A stretch of 64,000 bases of DNA from Mycolicibacterium sp. MU0050 (GCF_963378085.1 NZ_OY726395.1:4278001-4342000), one strand, 5' to 3'; counted from the stretch's first letter, positions 40,574 through 49,634 are shown. The notes: a model not told the origin generated them from the sequence alone. Numbers and translations are program-made.

Positions 40574-41242
40574 CTACTGCTTGGTGACGGCGATGACCGC
40601 GCCCGGACGCAACCACCGCATGATCTGCACCAAGGTGCCGTCGTCGATACCCACGCAGCCGGCGGTCGGGCCGCCATCGGTGGTGTGAACGAAGAACGCG
40701 CCACCCTTGCCCGGAATCCGCTCCTTGTTCACCCCCATCACCACGGCGTGCTTGTACTGCGGAATGTGGAGGTTCTCGGTGCCGCTGCTCAGATTCGTGT
40801 TGAACGCGCACTGATCCTTCTTGCAGACCTGCATCGTGTTGTACGTGGGGCTCTTCATGTCCCCGTCCCACCAATGATCGGGTGTCACCTGGACGTACTG
40901 CAGACCGCCGCCGGGATTCGGATCGGTGCCGAAGGCGAAGTCGAGGCTGTAGACACCCATCGGGGTCATCATCGATCCGTCGAAGTGATCCTTCGACATT
41001 CCCTTCGAGCCGATCTTGGCGGGGATACCCGCCCTGACCGGCTGCCAGCCGGCCGAAGTGCGCTGCCAGACATCCATCTTCGCGTCCGATCCACCCACCC
41101 CTGTCACCGCCAACACCTGCGTGGCATTGCCTACGCTGTTGCTGAACCAGGGCAGGTAATCCGCGCTGCTGGTTGGCGCGACGGACAGCGCCAGACAGGC
41201 GGCCGCGAACAGCACACTCAACAGTCGGCGCACACGGCCCAT
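40574..41242 (-). CDS. L,D-transpeptidase-fold exported protein, Rv0309-like
   Basis: 222 residues from ATG 41242. Signal peptide MGRVRRLLSVLFAAACLALS with cleavage near SSA. The mature part follows Rv0309 closely from memory: NSVGNATQVLAVTGVGG, TPMGVYSLDFAFG, HWWDGDMKSPTYNTMQV and the YkuD-type catalytic block HTTDGGPTAGCVGID with His and Cys. It probably acts on or binds peptidoglycan in the envelope. It marks the return to core gene order on the right side of the accessory island. Confidence 0.85.
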   Translation of the reverse strand: MGRVRRLLSVLFAAACLALSVAPTSSADYLPWFSNSVGNATQVLAVTGVGGSDAKMDVWQRTSAGWQPVRAGIPAKIGSKGMSKDHFDGSMMTPMGVYSLDFAFGTDPNPGGGLQYVQVTPDHWWDGDMKSPTYNTMQVCKKDQCAFNTNLSSGTENLHIPQYKHAVVMGVNKERIPGKGGAFFVHTTDGGPTAGCVGIDDGTLVQIMRWLRPGAVIAVTKQ

Positions 41243-41395
41243 CGTTGCGGAGCCACATCACCGTTGCGAAACGGATTAGCGTCCGATGGGTACCGGGCGG
41301 CGTTGGGATCGGCCATGCGCCGTTGCTGTTTGCGGCTCGGTCGGTCAACCCCCCGCAGTCGAGCGTTACTGAATAGCCAACGTGCGAATCGTCGT

Positions 41396-41401
41396 TACGA
41401 T
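41396..41401 (+). promoter_or_regulatory. Leaderless -10 (TACGAT) of the family remnant
   Basis: TACGAT at -12 to -7 from the ATG 41408. A GAATAGCC box starts 37 bases before the start codon; the same box and distance are found at 42764 before the third copy. Confidence 0.6.
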
Positions 41402-41407
41402 CGCGGA

Positions 41408-41446
41408 ATGTCAAAACCGCCAAAAGGAGGCATGTCCCCCGGCTAA
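41408..41446 (+). pseudogene. Truncated first copy of the single-TM protein family
   Basis: 12 codons and stop (MSKPPKGGMSPG). The start matches the N-termini of the proteins at 42027 (MSNPPHGAMPP) and 42801 (MSYTPHGGMPP), and its promoter is conserved, but the body of the gene is gone. Confidence 0.65.
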
Positions 41447-42014
41447 GCGCCTTGGCCTCCGCAGGGACCACCACCTACGAAACGGCCGTGGCTACTACCG
41501 GTGATCTTGACTGCGACCCTCGCCACAGTTACCACTGGCGTGGCAATCGCGTTGCCGCGTAGTCAACAGGCTCGTGCTGCTGTCCACAGGCATCAACGGT
41601 GACGGACACCTCGAAGCCCTGAGCATGCAGTGGGTCACCAGAGAGCAGCGAGTGCCTCAGATCTGAGGCGGCCTCGGAGAGGGCCTCGCCAAGGATGTCG
41701 GTCGACACTGTGGTGCGCGGACATCGTGATGCTCCTCCGAGAACCCTGTGGAAGGTTGACTCGAAGGTTCACGCGGCGGCCACGTCACAACCCTCACCGA
41801 CACAATGGCGAACTCAGCAATCACGCTACACCACTGTGCGGGACTCGAAATCGCAACCGCGGATGGTGAACTGTGCTATAGCGTTAACACCAATAGCGGC
41901 ACCGATACGAAAGCATCTGCCCTCGGCCGTAGGGACCACGCGTCATAAGACGCTGACCATGCCGACTGACATTCCGCGACTTCGAACCGTTCACTGCGCC
42001 AGCCAGCGCAGCGT

Positions 42015-42020
42015 TACGAT
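42015..42020 (+). promoter_or_regulatory. Leaderless -10 (TACGAT) for the 42027 gene
   Basis: TACGAT at -12 to -7 from ATG 42027, preceded by GCGT as in the copy at 41396. No Shine-Dalgarno sequence; leaderless start likely. Confidence 0.6.
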
Positions 42021-42026
42021 CACCGG

Positions 42027-42572
42027 ATGTCAAATCCCCCGCACGGAGCCATGCCGCCGACCACACCACATTGGCAACCCCAAACCCCACGGCAAAGGAA
42101 GGGGTATTCCTACCTTGCCTTGGCACTGACCGCGAGTGTTGCGCTCATTGCGTCAGTCGTAGCGGCCGCTGCCTGGTTTCGTGTGACGGCTGAGTCCGAC
42201 GCGAATGACCCGACGCCACAGTTCAGTGAGCAAGAAATCGCCGATGCGAAGCAGGAAATGTGTCAGGCGTGGAACAAAACCTACCGAGCAATACGGTCCA
42301 CCGGCGAAAAGTCCGATACCGACCCAAACCACGCTTATCTCGTCGCGGTCAACACGAGACTTGCGTTTCATGCGTCTGCAGACTACTTAATCGATACGCT
42401 CAGAGAGCAACCAGCAGTACCCAGCAGCATGGCGGCCGATGTGAAGAAACTTGCGTCAGCCTACTACGACACCGCTATTTCCCAGCTCGGTAATGCGCCT
42501 CAGTCCGAGTTTAAGAACTCTAATGAAGAAATGGATGAGGCAGATGCACAGCTTTACGCTGCATGCCGCTAG
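42027..42572 (+). CDS. Single-TM protein, tandem family copy 2
   Basis: 181 residues from ATG 42027. A Pro-rich cytoplasmic N-terminus (MSNPPHGAMPPTTPHWQPQ) is followed by a TM helix (YLALALTASVALIASVVAAAAWF). The extracytoplasmic domain begins PQFSEQEIADAKQEMCQAWN and has a second Cys near the end (AACR), suggesting a disulfide. Helical domain of unknown function. Same architecture as the protein at 42801, about half identical by eye. The pair precedes the 43340 gene; envelope-associated roles beside type VII-like genes are a guess. Confidence 0.65.
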   Translation: MSNPPHGAMPPTTPHWQPQTPRQRKGYSYLALALTASVALIASVVAAAAWFRVTAESDANDPTPQFSEQEIADAKQEMCQAWNKTYRAIRSTGEKSDTDPNHAYLVAVNTRLAFHASADYLIDTLREQPAVPSSMAADVKKLASAYYDTAISQLGNAPQSEFKNSNEEMDEADAQLYAACR

Positions 42573-42788
42573 CTAACGGCGACCCACATTCGCCGTGCCA
42601 TTGCCTGACAGCATCGACCGACGACGACTGCAACTCTGTGACCGCATCCACGGCCCGTGTTCTCGCTGTGGGCAAGAACACTTCGGCAAATCTGGGTTCA
42701 AGGCCGTGGGTCAGACGTGGACGACTGCGGTTTCACTCGCCCCGAGACCTGTATCCAAACAGTGAATAGCCTCCGCCGTGATCGGCGA

Positions 42789-42794
42789 TACCAT
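42789..42794 (+). promoter_or_regulatory. Leaderless -10 (TACCAT) for the 42801 gene
   Basis: TACCAT at -12 to -7 from GTG 42801. GAATAGCC at 42764-42771, the same distance upstream as in the remnant copy. Confidence 0.6.
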
Positions 42795-42800
42795 CACTGA

Positions 42801-43343
42801 GTGTCATACACACCCCACGGAGGCATGCCACCTGCTCCCGCACCCTGGCAACCGCAGGGAACCTCAGCCTCACGCCCTTCGCGTGCGCCTGTGATCCTCT
42901 CTACCGCTATTGCTCTCCTGGCAGTCGCCCTTGCCATAGCGGCGTGGTTGCGCCCGCCGCAAGAGCCAGAAGCTCAACCCGACACACCTCAGTTCAGCGA
43001 ACAGGAAATAGCAACAGCAGAGCAGGCGATGTGCGAGGCATGGAACCATAGCCTCACCGCGATACTTCATGTCGGAGGAAAGAACAGCCCCGACTCCACC
43101 CTGACGTATGTATTGGGAGTCGAAACACAGGTCGTGTTCGACGCTGCCGCTGATTACCTACAGTCGTCGCTACGCGAGAATCCAGCGACACCCGAAGAGT
43201 TAGCCGATGCATTCAAGCGACTTATCTCTTCCTACTACGAAGCGGTGTTGGCTCACTTAGCCAACGCATCAGAAGATGATATTGAGCCTATAAAAAAGTC
43301 CGTGGATGCCGCCGAAGAAGTAGTCAGGCGGGCGTGTGGATGA
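42801..43343 (+). CDS. Single-TM protein, tandem family copy 3
   Basis: 180 residues from GTG 42801 (MSYTPHGGMPPAPAPWQPQ), TM helix VILSTAIALLAVALAIAAWL, then PQFSEQEIATAEQAMCEAWN and a terminal RRACG, mirroring copy 2. The gene stop overlaps the start of the 43340 gene (ATGA), so these two are translated together. Function unknown. Confidence 0.68.
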   Translation: MSYTPHGGMPPAPAPWQPQGTSASRPSRAPVILSTAIALLAVALAIAAWLRPPQEPEAQPDTPQFSEQEIATAEQAMCEAWNHSLTAILHVGGKNSPDSTLTYVLGVETQVVFDAAADYLQSSLRENPATPEELADAFKRLISSYYEAVLAHLANASEDDIEPIKKSVDAAEEVVRRACG

Positions 43344-44194
43344 TTCCCAGCCAGTCACTCAGCCCGTGGGCCCAAATCGTGATCGGGCCGCACTTACCGA
43401 ACGAGTCTTCGGTTACCTCCGCCGCTAATTCAGCACGCAACAGAGCCGGAATCGAGGTGGCATACCAGGATTACGAAAATCAACTTCATACGACACGGAC
43501 AAGCACGCTTTCATCGTTGCGTGGCATGACCGCCGACGCCACCCGCACCGCGGTGCACCAATCCGAGAAAAACGCCGGGGATGTTGCCGGCCGAAACAGC
43601 GTCAAAAAGTCGTCCTACGCCACCGCTACGGAATCGCTCCGAGGACTACGATCAGAACTTCTACAGATCGGCGCAGACGCCGATCAGGAAATCAAAACTA
43701 TCCTCCAGTCGAAGAAACCAGCGCCGCAGATCATCGCTGAGGTCGTCGCCGCAATCGAGAAACATTCAACTTACGCCACACACAAGGCCACCACTCGGGG
43801 ATCCAGTGTGTTAGAAGCAATCCAGGAAGTACTCACAGCGCAAGGAGATAACCGGTCGCCAGAGGAGTTCGCGGCCGCGAACGGGATCAACCTCAAGAAA
43901 CCCGAACCGGTCGACCAAGACAGTCTCCGTGCCCTCGTCGAAAGTACCGTTAAGAATTCCGCGGCCTCGGGACCGCCCTTCTCCCCGCCGTCGGACCGAA
44001 CTGCAGACGGAATAGCCGGTGCCGGCCCCGCTACTTCTGCAAAAAGCGCGCCAAGTGCAGCTCAGCCTGGCGGTCTAACTCCAGAGTCATCTATTCCGCA
44101 CGGCCCCCCTTTGGACGCCGGATACACCCCTCCCTCAGAGAACGTCCTACCTGGGAGTTCGCCTCTCCCCCCGCAACCCCCGCCCCCGCCCTAA
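43340..44194 (+). pseudogene. N-terminal half of a probable split ESX-associated gene
   Basis: 284 codons from ATG 43340, coupled to the previous gene. The start MIPSQSLSPWAQIVIGPHLP and the long helical region (TATESLRGLRSELLQIGADADQEI; EVVAAIEKH) look like the head of large mycobacterial proteins with DUF5631/DUF5632-type C-termini (Rv2082-like, from memory ~720 residues). The frame ends in PLPPQPPPPP then TAA at 44192, within a C-rich tract. The missing C-terminal domains are encoded in another frame from 44268. Together 43340-45539 would make ~730 residues. It could instead be two separate genes; GC composition jumps at the break. Confidence 0.55.
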
Positions 44195-44216
44195 ACACCC
44201 CCGCCCCCTCCCTCCC
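44160..44216 (+). other. C-rich tract at the frame break
   Basis: Runs of 4-6 C within a Pro-coding linker (e.g. 44167-44172, 44205-44209). This is where the reading frame changes and where base composition switches from moderate-GC island sequence to very GC-rich core sequence. A slippage site, a sequencing error, or a recombination joint are all possible. Confidence 0.55.
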
Positions 44217-44267
44217 CGACGCCGGAGTCCCTCGACCGGAGCCGCCGGCGGCGGGGTCGCGTCTGCG

Positions 44268-45539
44268 GTGAACGCCCCCGCGTTCTCGGCCCCCTCTGCC
44301 CCCTCGACCCCGTTGGGTCCGCAGCAGCTGGCGGACAGCTTCACCCGGGGCATGGATGTGGGCGCGCCGATGTCGCAGGGCACCGGGGCGCTGACCCAGA
44401 ACGTCATGGACACCGCCTTCCGGCCGCCGGCGGCCACCCCGGACTTCGCCGCGCCCACCGGCGGCGGAAACTTCTCCCCGGGGACCACCCCCAGCTCCGG
44501 GTTCGCCATGGCCGAGGCCGCCCCGCACGCCGGCGGCTCCACCGGATACGCCGCGCACAGCACCATGGCCCCGGCCCCCACCATGTACGCCGCGCCCATC
44601 GCCCCGATGGCCACCATGGCCCCGGCCGCCCCCGTCATGTCCGGCGGCCCGCTCCCGGCCTACGGCGCCGACCTGCGCCCCGCCGCCATGGCCGCCCCTG
44701 TCGCGTCCTCGGCTCCCCTGCCGCCGGCCGCCGCCCCGGCGTCGGCCCCGACGTCCGCGGCCAGCGCCAACGCGCTGCACCAACAAGGACCCGTCGTCCG
44801 TCAGGCACCCACCCCGGCGGCCACCAGCTCCGTCCCCATGGGTCTGACCGAAACCGCCACCGCCGCAGCCACTTCCGGCGCCGTCACCGGCGCCCTCTCG
44901 GCCGAGGCCGCCACCCGGACCCGCCTGCAGAACCTCCTCGAGGCCGTCGCCCGCCAGGAACCCAAGCTGCGCTGGGCCGTCGGCGAACGCGACGACGGCA
45001 CCACCGTCCTGGTCACCGACCTCGCTGGCGGGTGGATCCCACCGCACGTCGAAATCCCCACCGGGCTGACGCTTCTCGAGCCCGCAGCGCGCCGCAACGG
45101 CCTCGAAGCACTGCTCGCCGGCGCGGCCATCATCGAGACCTGGTCTCCCGGCCAGTTCATCCCCGACCCCAAGGACGTGCCGCCGGCCCCGATGTCCCTG
45201 CGCGCCCGCGACCTGCCGGAAGTCGACGACATCAACTGGGAGCTCACCCAGGCCACCAACTGGCGCGACGGCCTACCCCGCCTGGCCCACACCCTGGCCA
45301 AGGCCGGGGTCGCCGGCACCGGCATCCTCGATACCGAGGCCGACCTGCTGCACCAACACCTCACCGCCACCGCCGAATCCGTGCTCCGCGCCTACCCCGA
45401 GGCAGACCCGAACGCCGTCGGCAACTGGCAGTTGCTCGCCGCCATCGACGCGTTGATCGCGCAGCGGCCCACGACCTTGAACTATCACTTCGCCTGGTTC
45501 TTGGCGCTGCACATGGCGACGGGAGGGGACCGCCGATGA
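44268..45539 (+). CDS. DUF5631/DUF5632-type C-terminal protein
   Basis: 423 residues from GTG 44268, though the same frame stays coding-like upstream to about 44220 (AAGGGVASAVNAP), which suggests it once continued. An Ala/Pro-rich linker with many Met is followed by a conserved C-terminal region: LQNLLEAVARQEPKLRWAVG, LVTDLAGGWIPPHVEIPTG, DINWELTQATNWRDGLPRLA, TLNYHFAWFLALHMA. These blocks recur in mycobacterial ESX-linked proteins. Function unknown. Stop and next start overlap (ATGA). Confidence 0.65.
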   Translation: MNAPAFSAPSAPSTPLGPQQLADSFTRGMDVGAPMSQGTGALTQNVMDTAFRPPAATPDFAAPTGGGNFSPGTTPSSGFAMAEAAPHAGGSTGYAAHSTMAPAPTMYAAPIAPMATMAPAAPVMSGGPLPAYGADLRPAAMAAPVASSAPLPPAAAPASAPTSAASANALHQQGPVVRQAPTPAATSSVPMGLTETATAAATSGAVTGALSAEAATRTRLQNLLEAVARQEPKLRWAVGERDDGTTVLVTDLAGGWIPPHVEIPTGLTLLEPAARRNGLEALLAGAAIIETWSPGQFIPDPKDVPPAPMSLRARDLPEVDDINWELTQATNWRDGLPRLAHTLAKAGVAGTGILDTEADLLHQHLTATAESVLRAYPEADPNAVGNWQLLAAIDALIAQRPTTLNYHFAWFLALHMATGGDRR

Positions 45540-46471
45540 GCGAAAATGAAATCCATTACAACAGCGACGACTACGCGGCGGTGTATGGCGTCCCGCCGCC
45601 CCCGGGCATCCCCTCCGACATGATCGGCCCGGCGATGGTCTGGACCGAGCAGCTGCTGGTAACCCTGCAGACCGCCGCCAACGCCGACGATCCGGCGGAC
45701 ATCGCCGCCGGCCAGGCCGGCTACGCCGAACGCCAAAGGCTGGCGCAAAACGCGCTGACGGGCTTCCCCGAAAACGAGGTCCAGGGCCAAGCTCAATTCC
45801 AAGAGGTCAACAAGATGGCCGAGCAGATCCCGCAGATGGCCAGCGGCATCGCCGGTGGCATCGCCGGGGCGTTGGGTGGCGCGCTCAAGCCGCTGACCGA
45901 GATCCCCCAACAGCTCGCCCAGTCGATGCAGGGCCTGATGCAGCAGGGCATGGGCGCGTTGCAGGACAGCGAGGGCCTCGGCGCCGAAGCCTTCGAGGCG
46001 TCGGCGTTGGGTGACGAATTCGGCGGCGGCGCAGGTGATCTCGAGGCCGGCGGCGGAGGCGGTGGCGGCGGTGGCGGCTACGGCGGCACCGTCCCGATGT
46101 CCACGCTGGGGCCGGCGGCCACTCCGTCGGGCGCCACGGCACCCACCTCCGGACGGGCGGCGATGATGTCCGTCGCACCGGCGGTCCCCGCGTCGATGCC
46201 CGGCCACATGGGCGGCATGGGCGGCTACCCGATGATGCCGCCGGGTGCCATGGCCCGCGGCGGCGGCGACGCCAAGGACGACAAGACCGCCACCAAGAAG
46301 GTCACCGTGCCGTCGGTCAAGAACGGGGCACCGGTCCAGGGCCGCGTGTCGGCCCCGCCGACCGCCCCGACCGTGTCCAAGCAGGTCGAAGGCAAGACCG
46401 TCGCCACCCGGCGCATCGTGGTCCCCAACGAGAAGAAAACCGCCAAAACCGACGACGACCCCAGCCGCTGA
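45536..46471 (+). CDS. ESX-associated-looking Gly-rich protein, Rv2083-like
   Basis: 311 residues from ATG 45536 (MSENEIHYNSDDYAAVYGVP), coupled to the preceding gene. N-terminal 60-120 residues are helical (PAMVWTEQLLVTLQTAANAD), followed by amphipathic GIAGGIAGALGGALKPL and MQGLMQQGMGALQ segments, a run of about ten Gly, a Met/Pro/Gly-rich part and a Lys/Thr-rich C-terminus (KKVTVPSVKNGAP; RRIVVPNEKKTAK). Length and pairing resemble the Rv2082-Rv2083 pair from memory. No signal peptide. Probably an EspB-like or otherwise type VII-linked factor, but unproven. Confidence 0.55.
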   Translation: MSENEIHYNSDDYAAVYGVPPPPGIPSDMIGPAMVWTEQLLVTLQTAANADDPADIAAGQAGYAERQRLAQNALTGFPENEVQGQAQFQEVNKMAEQIPQMASGIAGGIAGALGGALKPLTEIPQQLAQSMQGLMQQGMGALQDSEGLGAEAFEASALGDEFGGGAGDLEAGGGGGGGGGGYGGTVPMSTLGPAATPSGATAPTSGRAAMMSVAPAVPASMPGHMGGMGGYPMMPPGAMARGGGDAKDDKTATKKVTVPSVKNGAPVQGRVSAPPTAPTVSKQVEGKTVATRRIVVPNEKKTAKTDDDPSR

Positions 46472-46495
46472 GCAAACACCATTAGCCTGGGTCAG

Positions 46496-47980
46496 ATGAA
46501 CCTGCCCTGGCAACGCGCGCGCGGACTTCAACGGATCACCCAGGGGATGGGGACCCTGGACCGCGAGGTGTTCGACGCCATCGCCAACTCGCCCACACCC
46601 CTGCTGGACACCGTGATGCCACCGCTGACCCGGGCGGCCGACCACTCCAAGCTGTGGCTGGCCATCGCCGCGGCGCTGGTCGCCTCAGGTCGGCCCAACG
46701 CCCAGCGCGCGGCCACGCGCGGCGTCGTCACGCTGGCGGTCACCAGCCTGGTCACCAACCAGGTGGCCAAACGGGTCTGGAGACGCGACCGGCCCAGCCG
46801 GACGTCGGTGCCGCTGCCCCGGCAGATCAAGCGCTTCCCCACGTCGAACTCGCTGCCGTCGGGGCACTCCGCGAGCGCGGCGGCTTTCGCGGTGGCGGTC
46901 GGCCTGGAGAACCCGCCCATCGGCTTCGGCCTGGCGCTGCTCGGCGGGCTGGTGGGCCTGTCCCGGGTCGCCACCGGCGCCCATTACCCCGGCGACGTGC
47001 TGGCCGGATTCGGGCTGGGCGCGGCCATCGCCGTCGTCGGCGGCAAACTCGTCCCGCCCATCGTGGAGACGCAACTGCCCAGCACCGAACCACTGGTCGT
47101 GGACACCCCGCCGCGGCCCGACGGCGCCGGGGTGGTCCTCGTGGTCAACCCCGCCTCCGGCAGCGGCACCGGCGCCGAAGTCATCGAGGAGGTCCGCGAG
47201 GCGCTGCCGCGCGCGGAGATCGTCGAACTCGACGCCGACGACGACCCCGTCGAGGTGCTGAAGTCCGCGGCCGAACGCGCCGAGGTGCTCGCCGTGGGCG
47301 GCGGCGACGGCACCGTCTCCACCGCCGCCGCCATCGCCGTGGAAGCCAAGCTGCCGCTGGCGGTGTTCCCGGCCGGCACCTTCAACCATTTCGCCAAGGA
47401 CATCGGCTGCCCCACCGTCGCCGACACGGTGCAGGCCATCCGCAACGGCACGGTGGCCTGCGTGGACCTGGTGTGCCTCAACGAGGAACACATGGTGATC
47501 AACACCGCCAGCATCGGCGCCTACCCCCTGTTCGTCCAGACCCGCGAGAAGCTGGAACGGCGCCTGGGCAAGAAGGTCGCCGGGGCCTACGCCATGCTGC
47601 ACACGCTGCGCCACGGCGAGCCCGTACAGATCAGCTACGACAACAAGACCCTGCAGACGTCATTGTTCTTCCTGGGCAATTCGGTGTATCTGCCAACGGG
47701 ATTCGCCCCGTCACGACGCACCCGGATGGACGACGGCCTGATCGACGTGCGCATCCTGGAGACCGGCCGGCGCTTCGCACGAACCCGCATCCTGACCGCG
47801 CTGGCGCTCGGGCGGCTGGAACGTAGCCCGCTCTACCACGAGATCCAGGCCCCGGAGTTCAGCTTTCGCAGCGACGAACCCACCCCCGTCGCCCGGGACG
47901 GGGAAGTCGGCGACGAGATCGACCACGCGTCGTTCACGTCGCTGTATCGAGTGTTGCCGGTCTTCCGCCCCCTACCGTGA
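46496..47980 (+). CDS. PAP2 phosphatase / diacylglycerol kinase-type fusion
   Basis: 494 residues from ATG 46496. Residues 1-~200 form a PAP2 phosphatase with motifs KRVWRRDRPSR, SLPSGHSASAAAFA and SRVATGAHYPGDVLAG, plus several TM helices. Residues ~210-494 form a YegS/DAGK-type lipid kinase: VVNPASGSGTG, VGGGDGTVSTAA and PAGTFNHFAKDIG. One chain may therefore remove phosphate from one lipid and add it to another, e.g. in phosphatidic acid or polyprenyl phosphate turnover. It overlaps the 3' end of the convergent PAP2 gene by 47 bases. Confidence 0.88.
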   Translation: MNLPWQRARGLQRITQGMGTLDREVFDAIANSPTPLLDTVMPPLTRAADHSKLWLAIAAALVASGRPNAQRAATRGVVTLAVTSLVTNQVAKRVWRRDRPSRTSVPLPRQIKRFPTSNSLPSGHSASAAAFAVAVGLENPPIGFGLALLGGLVGLSRVATGAHYPGDVLAGFGLGAAIAVVGGKLVPPIVETQLPSTEPLVVDTPPRPDGAGVVLVVNPASGSGTGAEVIEEVREALPRAEIVELDADDDPVEVLKSAAERAEVLAVGGGDGTVSTAAAIAVEAKLPLAVFPAGTFNHFAKDIGCPTVADTVQAIRNGTVACVDLVCLNEEHMVINTASIGAYPLFVQTREKLERRLGKKVAGAYAMLHTLRHGEPVQISYDNKTLQTSLFFLGNSVYLPTGFAPSRRTRMDDGLIDVRILETGRRFARTRILTALALGRLERSPLYHEIQAPEFSFRSDEPTPVARDGEVGDEIDHASFTSLYRVLPVFRPLP

Positions 47981-48578
47981 GCAGCGGCCGACACGCCAGG
48001 AAGTACAGGTAACCCAGCGCCCAGCCGGCCAGCACGTCGGAGGGGTGGTGGACGTTGAGGACCACCCGGCCCCACCCGATGGCGACGACGATCACCGCCC
48101 CGGCCACCATCAGCGGCCGCCGCCAGCGTGGGGCCACCATCGGCAGCAACACCGTCAGCAGCGCCAGGACACTCACCAAGACGCCGAGGGCGTGCCCGGA
48201 CGGGAACGACGTCGACCACGCCTCCACCATCGCGGTCTCCGGGCGCGGGCGATCCGCGAGGTACTTGGCCACCTCGATGACCACGCCGTTGAGTTCGACG
48301 CTGACGAACAAGAACAGCGCCGCGGCGCGGTCGCCGCGCACCAGTAGCCAGATGATGGGGATCAGGGTCAGCAACCGGAAGACGGCGGGCCCGAGGAGGA
48401 TGCAGAACGCGTCCCACAGCGCCACCCAGGCCGGATGCGCGACACCGAAGTCGCGCATCGGGTCCAGGAACCACCCGTCGAACGTCGTCAGCCACGACCA
48501 TTCCAGCGCGAAGCCGACCCACAGCACCACGTACAGCACAGCGGCCGCCACAGCCGTCACTGCGGTCCGACGAGTCAC
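47934..48578 (-). CDS. PAP2-family membrane phosphatase, Rv0308-like
   Basis: 214 residues. Five to six TM helices and the three PAP2 motifs: KYLADRPRPE, TSFPSGHALGVLVS, and GWGRVVLNVHHPSDVLAGWALG. Probably dephosphorylates phosphatidate or undecaprenyl-type pyrophosphate at the outer membrane face. Its 3' end overlaps the PAP2/DAGK gene on the other strand. Placed next to Rv0309-type genes as in M. tuberculosis. Confidence 0.88.
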   Translation of the reverse strand: MTRRTAVTAVAAAVLYVVLWVGFALEWSWLTTFDGWFLDPMRDFGVAHPAWVALWDAFCILLGPAVFRLLTLIPIIWLLVRGDRAAALFLFVSVELNGVVIEVAKYLADRPRPETAMVEAWSTSFPSGHALGVLVSVLALLTVLLPMVAPRWRRPLMVAGAVIVVAIGWGRVVLNVHHPSDVLAGWALGYLYFLACRPLLTVGGGRPATLDTAT

Positions 48579-48653
48579 TCCTCACTCGTACCACAACACT
48601 CGCGCGGCCCCACCTCGCGTCGCCGCTTACGATGCCTGTGACCTCTGGGAAGG

Positions 48654-49634
48654 ATGGCAATGACGGCACCGAAGTTTGTCCGGTATCTGAGCAGCGCGGC
48701 GGTCGCCGCCGGCGTCGGTGTGGCGGTCGCGGTGGGCGGTGCGCCGCTCGCGCACGCCGACGGCACCGACACCGCCTCGGACAGCAAGTCCGAGAGCACC
48801 TCGACCGAATCCACGAGCTCGAAGACGGAGCCGTCGACGCGCCTTGGCAAGGCGGCCGCGAGGCTGGAGCAGCGGGTCACCAAGGTGGCGCAGAATGCCC
48901 GTGAGGCCCGTGCGGAGCGGGCCGAGCGGGTCGCCCAGTTCGACCCGGCCGAGGCGGTCAAGGACCTGCAGAAGCGATTCGACAAGGCCGCGAAGGCCAA
49001 GGGTATCGACGAGGATGCTGTCGAGGACGACGTCGTCCCTGCGGACATCGGCGCCGCCCCCGAGACCACGCCCGAACGCCTGAGGCTGGCTTCGCGGGCC
49101 GCCGCGGCCGCGCAAACGCTGAACCCCCAGGAGTCCCCGACGGCGGCCATCACCCCGGACGCCGCCACCTCCGCGAGCACCGGCGACGACACCGACGACC
49201 TGTTTTCGAATCCGTTCCGCCCCAACGACCCCGAGCCCACCCCGGCCGGGATGTTCGGCCCGTTCCTCGACATCCGCAGCGCCATGCTGGACGTCAGCCC
49301 GGACTCCATCGACCCGTTTGTGCGCGAGGGCTTCGAGGCCGGTTACCGGGTGAGTCAGATGGTGCCGTGGGTGAACCTGCCCATCCCGCTGCTGCACATC
49401 GCCGCGGCCGCCGCCGACCCGGAGCAGAGCGTCGCGCAGGTGGGAATCAACCAACTGCTGCTGACGTTGCCGCCTATCGGGATCGTCTACTACGGCTACG
49501 ACCAGGCGGCCGACCTGGCCAATGTGGAGGTCGCCGCGGCCGCGCTGAAGGAGACCTTCTACAGCACGGTCTGGGACACACTCGACCCACTGGAGATCCT
49601 GCACGAGCGCGGTCAGGCCGGCCTGCCCTCCTAG
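48654..49634 (+). CDS. Exported Ala-rich protein of unknown function
   Basis: 326 residues from ATG 48654 (ATG 48660 also possible). Signal peptide FVRYLSSAAVAAGVGVAVAV with cleavage after AHA-DG. The mature N-terminus is Ser/Thr/Glu/Lys-rich, then a coiled helical stretch (LEQRVTKVAQNAREARAERAER), a Pro/Asp linker and a C-terminal domain with FIDPF-like and LPPIGIVYYGYDQAADLANV segments. No family recognised. Secreted or cell-wall associated. Confidence 0.7.
   Translation: MAMTAPKFVRYLSSAAVAAGVGVAVAVGGAPLAHADGTDTASDSKSESTSTESTSSKTEPSTRLGKAAARLEQRVTKVAQNAREARAERAERVAQFDPAEAVKDLQKRFDKAAKAKGIDEDAVEDDVVPADIGAAPETTPERLRLASRAAAAAQTLNPQESPTAAITPDAATSASTGDDTDDLFSNPFRPNDPEPTPAGMFGPFLDIRSAMLDVSPDSIDPFVREGFEAGYRVSQMVPWVNLPIPLLHIAAAAADPEQSVAQVGINQLLLTLPPIGIVYYGYDQAADLANVEVAAAALKETFYSTVWDTLDPLEILHERGQAGLPS

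Larger units (their letters stand above)
41243..42014. other. Gap with a dead family member and promoters
   Basis: About 770 bases. It contains a promoter and 12-codon remnant of the tandem single-TM family (41371-41446). The rest (41450-42010) shows no convincing gene or hairpin. Open frames here are Arg/Thr-rich without family resemblance. Confidence 0.5.
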
